From: Spirochaetae bacterium HGW-Spirochaetae-7
GTDB lineage: Bacteria > Spirochaetota > Spirochaetia > Treponematales > UBA12059
Length of the DNA stretch: 8,869 nucleotides
Assembly (NCBI GenBank): GCA_002839245.1
Contig: PGXR01000128.1
Location: 1 to 8,869, forward strand
Reading direction: 5' to 3'
This document shows, piece after piece, positions 6,251 to 8,869 of the stretch (positions are counted from its first letter, which is position 1; the number at the start of each line of letters is the position of its first letter). Below the pieces are notes generated by a model. The model ran no database searches and was not told the origin of the DNA. It worked only from the letters and a program-made list of their open reading frames with translations. The position numbers and the translations under genes were made by a program.

Positions 6251-7261
6251 CTAGGCCGAACGCTTGAAACCCGCAACCCTCGGAGACGCGTTGAGCTCGA
6301 GCCCGTCGCGGTCACCACGCGCCAGCATGTGGTAGCCTATTCCCGCTACCATCGCCGCGTTGTCGCCGCACAGCGAAAGCGGCGGAAAGATCACCCGCAG
6401 GTCCGGTTTCGCCGCGAGCCGCGCCCTCAGGTAGGTGTTGGCCGCGACGCCTCCGCCGGCGACGACAGTCTTGATGCCCGTATCTTCTATAGCCCTGAGC
6501 AGGCGCGAAACGAGCATGTCCACCGCGGCTTTCTCGAACGCGGCGGCCAAGTTGCGGTCGTTGCGCTCGTAGGCCGGGTTCCAGAACTGGTCGAGCTGGC
6601 GTATCGCCGCGGTCTTGATGCCCGAGTAAGAAACGTCGTAGCGGTGCTCTCCCTTGTACAGGTTGGTCGACGGGAAGCGGCACGCCCTGGGGTCACCCGA
6701 GCGCGCCAGCGCATCGATTGCCGATCCGCCGGGGTATCCGAAGCCGTAGTGCTTGGCCACCTTGTCGAAAGCCTCGCCTATCGCGTCGTCTATTGTGGTG
6801 CCAAGTACCGTGATGTCGTCGAATCCGTCAGCCCGGCATATCAGCGTATGACCGCCGGATACCATCAGTCCGATGAAGGGATAGGCCACATCCTCGGACA
6901 GCAACGGGGCGTAGAGGTGGGCCAGGACATGGTTGACGCCGACAAAGGGCTTGCCCGTAGACCAGGCCAGGGCTTTGGCGAACGAGACGCCGACCAGGAG
7001 GGATCCTGCCAGCCCCGGCCTGGACGTTACCGCTAGTCCGTCGACACCGGCCATCGATACGCCCGCGTCGCCCAGCGACCGCGCCACGACATCCTCGATC
7101 CATTCGGTGTGCAGGCGCGAGGCGATCTCCGGCACGACGCCGTCGAACTCGGCGTGGCGCTCCAATTGCGTGGCCACGACGCTTGAAACGACGCGGCGGC
7201 CGTCGAGTACGACGGCCGCCGCGCATTCGTCGCACGACGATTCAATCCCCAGAATCGTCAT
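6251..7261 (-). CDS. tsaD: tRNA N6-adenosine threonylcarbamoyltransferase TsaD
   Basis: TsaD transfers the threonylcarbamoyl group from TC-AMP to A37 of ANN-decoding tRNAs, forming t6A, working with TsaB and TsaE in bacteria. The ATG at 7261 gives 336 residues starting MTILGIESSCDE, the usual family start; an ATG at 7273 would add four residues, and neither has a strong Shine-Dalgarno. Metal ligands H111 and H115 (VNHVLAH) and D300 (CGDNAAM) fall at the same numbers as in E. coli. Other landmarks are SGGHTL (135-140), DDAIGEAFDK (158-167), the YPGG loop and GGGVAAN (269-275). The usual SCDET is SCDEC (C13), which I recall from spirochaetes. The start lies within the deacetylase gene, 20 bases before that gene's stop codon, so translation is probably coupled. 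TsaB, TsaC and TsaE are not in this window. Confidence 0.96.
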   Translation of the reverse strand: MTILGIESSCDECAAAVVLDGRRVVSSVVATQLERHAEFDGVVPEIASRLHTEWIEDVVARSLGDAGVSMAGVDGLAVTSRPGLAGSLLVGVSFAKALAWSTGKPFVGVNHVLAHLYAPLLSEDVAYPFIGLMVSGGHTLICRADGFDDITVLGTTIDDAIGEAFDKVAKHYGFGYPGGSAIDALARSGDPRACRFPSTNLYKGEHRYDVSYSGIKTAAIRQLDQFWNPAYERNDRNLAAAFEKAAVDMLVSRLLRAIEDTGIKTVVAGGGVAANTYLRARLAAKPDLRVIFPPLSLCGDNAAMVAGIGYHMLARGDRDGLELNASPRVAGFKRSA

Positions 7262-8213
7262 CGTCGTCCGCATCCATCATGATGCGCGATATCGTCGACA
7301 GGCTGAAACCCTGCTCGACGAGAGAGGGATAGAGGTCGGCGAGTGTCTGGGCCAGTTGGGCAGACCAGACATGGCCAATCATGATGGCGTAGCCTCGCTT
7401 CTCGGCTGTTTTCGTGCCCTCGGCGATGTAATGCATTATCGAAGCCTTGTCGGGGGTATTGTCTAGAAACACGGTACGCTCCCAGGTGGATTGTCTCATA
7501 AGCGAGGCCACGGAGTGTACCACGGAATCGCCTACTGTTAAAGAGTCCAGGAAATAGATGCCGGCCGCCGCCGTTTCGTCAAGGATTGTCGACATTACCC
7601 TCGAATCGGAAGTGGCTTTTGAGCCCATGTGGTTGTTCATGCCCGCTGCGCCGGCGACCTGGGCCAGGTTTTGCCTCAGCGTCTGCCTGATGATGTCGTC
7701 ATCCATGTCAGCCCTTATGGCGCCGGGGCCGGGATCGAGCCCGTTCAGTGCTTCCATCGGCTGGTGGAGCATCAGTTCCTTCCCGGCCTTCCTGACCATC
7801 GCGGAAGATTCCCTGGTCAGGGGGAGCCCGGGCAGAACGGACAGCGTGACGGGAAACGGGAGATCCAGGAACGGCTGCAATTGCCAGGTGTTGTGCCCTA
7901 CGTCGTCGATCACGAAAACGAGAATGCCTGCGGCCTTATTCGCGGGGGGCATCGTTTCATTCGAAGGCCGGACCGTCGTGACGGATGGCGCTTCGGTGAC
8001 CGGGGTCTGCCCCGGCAAGCCTTGTGGCTTGCTTTCCGGAGCGGCGTCGACCGGAGCTCCGGCGTACGAAGCAGCTCCAAGGCCCGTGCCGGATGACGTC
8101 CCTGAAAGGGTGATCGCCGCCAGAAACGCCAGCGATACGAGGAATACGCTCGTGGTCACCATCAGGCTGGCGTCCAGGATTCTTGACTTGCGGGTTGGCT
8201 TCTTGGTAGGCAT
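7242..8213 (-). CDS. Membrane-anchored divergent polysaccharide deacetylase (YibQ-like)
   Basis: The start chosen, ATG 8213, gives 323 residues: a basic N-terminus (MPTKKPTRKSR), one hydrophobic segment at about 17-37, a Pro/Ser/Thr/Ala-rich linker (38-95), then the catalytic-type domain. The divergent polysaccharide deacetylase family (PF04748) is recognised by VFVIDDVG (D103-D104), LMLHQPME (H150), GMNNHMGS (N194, H195), FLDS (D223) and IGHVW (H281). These are the expected metal- and acid-base-type positions of the deacetylase barrel, but the true substrate of this family is uncertain. It probably works in the periplasm on an envelope polymer. The C-terminus ends in an acidic tail, DADDDDDSGD, encoded by GAC/GAT repeats that overlap the tsaD start. 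A TTG at 8255 would extend it by 14 residues but would place the promoter inside the gene. No Shine-Dalgarno precedes 8213. Confidence 0.88.
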   Translation of the reverse strand: MPTKKPTRKSRILDASLMVTTSVFLVSLAFLAAITLSGTSSGTGLGAASYAGAPVDAAPESKPQGLPGQTPVTEAPSVTTVRPSNETMPPANKAAGILVFVIDDVGHNTWQLQPFLDLPFPVTLSVLPGLPLTRESSAMVRKAGKELMLHQPMEALNGLDPGPGAIRADMDDDIIRQTLRQNLAQVAGAAGMNNHMGSKATSDSRVMSTILDETAAAGIYFLDSLTVGDSVVHSVASLMRQSTWERTVFLDNTPDKASIMHYIAEGTKTAEKRGYAIMIGHVWSAQLAQTLADLYPSLVEQGFSLSTISRIMMDADDDDDSGD

Positions 8214-8225
8214 CGTTCGTGCCGA

Positions 8226-8255
8226 ACTATACGACGACGTCCGCGTCCGCCACAA
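8226..8255 (-). promoter_or_regulatory. Sigma-70-type promoter for the deacetylase-tsaD unit
   Basis: On the minus strand TTGTGG (8255-8250) and TATAGT (8231-8226) are separated by 18 bases. Only 12 bases separate the -10 box from ATG 8213, so the transcript would start about 5-6 bases before the codon, a nearly leaderless mRNA. This agrees with the lack of a Shine-Dalgarno. Readthrough from the sigma gene, whose stop is 72 bases upstream, remains possible. Confidence 0.5.
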
Positions 8256-8285
8256 GTGGGCCCGATGCCGCTCCCGGAGCGCCGG

Positions 8286-8869
8286 CTATGCCCCCATGAA
8301 CTCGGCGTAATCTTGCTGTTCGCGCAATTTCCTGATCGCGCGCTTCTCTATCTGCCTTACCGTCTCGGCCGAGATGCCCATCGTGTGGCCTATGCCCTTG
8401 AGCGTCTGTTTCTTGTTGCCGTAGAATTCGAAACGGTAGATGAGTACCTGTCGTTCCTTCTCCAGCAAGGCCTCAAGGAGCGAGATGGTCTTTTCACGGA
8501 CGCATGTCCGCTGGAATTCTGCATCGGGGCTGTACGTATCGTCGGCGTAGATGTCGAGTACGCTGCCCGATTCTTCGTCGTCGCTGTCGCCTTCCAACGG
8601 CATGATGCTGCCGGACATCTCCAGGGCTTCGTGGACAAGGTGTTCGTTTATTTTCAGCTCGGAGGCTATCTCGCTGCGGGTAGGTTCTCGTGACAGGCTC
8701 TGGGAAAGGTAGCCGTAGGTCTTGTGGATGCGCTTTATTAGCTCTTCCTTGCGGTGCGGAAGCCTTATGGCCCGCCTCGAGTTGACCAGCGAACGGGTGA
8801 CTGCCTGCTTTATCCACCACGAGGCATAGGTCGAGAACCGCACGTTGCGCCTGTAATCGAAGCGCTCGG
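8286..8869 (-). CDS. Sigma-70 family RNA polymerase sigma factor, group-2 like; N-terminus outside the window
   Basis: The frame is open to the right edge, and the GTG at 8843 is an internal valine codon (YRRN-V-RFSTYASWW), so about 194 C-terminal residues are present. Region 2.3/2.4 reads RFSTYASWWIKQAVTRS and keeps the two Trp used in DNA melting and the Gln and Thr that read the -10 box. Region 3 follows (KEELIKRIHKTYGYL, then the EPTRSEIASEL helix-turn-helix). Region 4 has LLEKERQVLIYRF and the helix-turn-helix TLKGIGHTMGISAETVRQIE, ending RKLRE. The -35 helix has SAETVRQIE where RpoD has TRERIRQIE. Divergence in regions 3-4 points to an alternative, RpoS-like group-2 factor rather than the primary sigma, though the primary factor is not excluded without region 1. 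The deacetylase and tsaD follow on the same strand, 72 bases downstream. Confidence 0.92.
   Translation of the reverse strand, partial: ERFDYRRNVRFSTYASWWIKQAVTRSLVNSRRAIRLPHRKEELIKRIHKTYGYLSQSLSREPTRSEIASELKINEHLVHEALEMSGSIMPLEGDSDDEESGSVLDIYADDTYSPDAEFQRTCVREKTISLLEALLEKERQVLIYRFEFYGNKKQTLKGIGHTMGISAETVRQIEKRAIRKLREQQDYAEFMGA

Noticed and set aside
6212..7036. 274-codon open frame on the plus strand
   Set aside because: Antisense to tsaD, which has every metal-binding and signature motif; the translation is Arg/Val-rich and featureless.
8269..8281. CGCTC-CCG-GAGCG hairpin just after the sigma gene stop
   Set aside because: Short stem with no T-run on the minus strand, so not a supported terminator.
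7558..8310. 250-codon open frame on the plus strand
   Set aside because: Antisense to the deacetylase and crosses its promoter region and the end of the sigma gene; no recognisable domain.

Overview
The window is a gene-dense piece of a GC-rich (roughly 60 %, estimated by eye) bacterial chromosome. It has no tRNA, rRNA, insertion sequence, CRISPR array or phage gene that I can see. The best hint of taxonomy is TsaD, whose SCDEC N-terminus, GVVPEIASRLHTE block and AVTSRPGL block closely recall Borrelia and Treponema TsaD as I remember them. The PIN-PhoH ATPase, group-2 sigma factor and divergent polysaccharide deacetylase fit a free-living, GC-rich spirochaete. This assignment is inference from memory, not a search.

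Plus strand, 1-6234. A PEGA-like small protein, open at the window edge, overlaps a ROK-family transcription regulator by 4 bases (GTGA). ExoA (AP endonuclease) follows 32 bases later and probably belongs to the same transcript. A good sigma-70-type promoter across the exoA stop codon drives a rhomboid protease. A second promoter precedes a PIN-PhoH ATPase, which is tightly followed by an 81-aa double-CXXC zinc-ribbon protein. A third promoter precedes glycine C-acetyltransferase (kbl, without tdh) and a small membrane-anchored protein of unknown function.

Minus strand, 8869-6251. This is a convergent block: a sigma-70 family factor (N-terminus beyond the window), a membrane-anchored divergent polysaccharide deacetylase with its own promoter and almost no leader, and tsaD, whose start lies inside the deacetylase 3' end. 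The two strands meet tail to tail with only 16 bases between stop codons and no clear terminator.

The genes are mostly housekeeping: DNA repair, tRNA t6A modification, membrane proteolysis, RNA-related ATPase, threonine/glycine metabolism and transcription control. I do not see a convincing new multi-gene system. The points most worth a second look are the ROK protein with a replaced catalytic Asp, its coupled PEGA-like neighbour, the sigma factor with altered -35-contact residues, and the PhoH plus zinc-ribbon pair. No gene-free stretch exceeds 300 bases.
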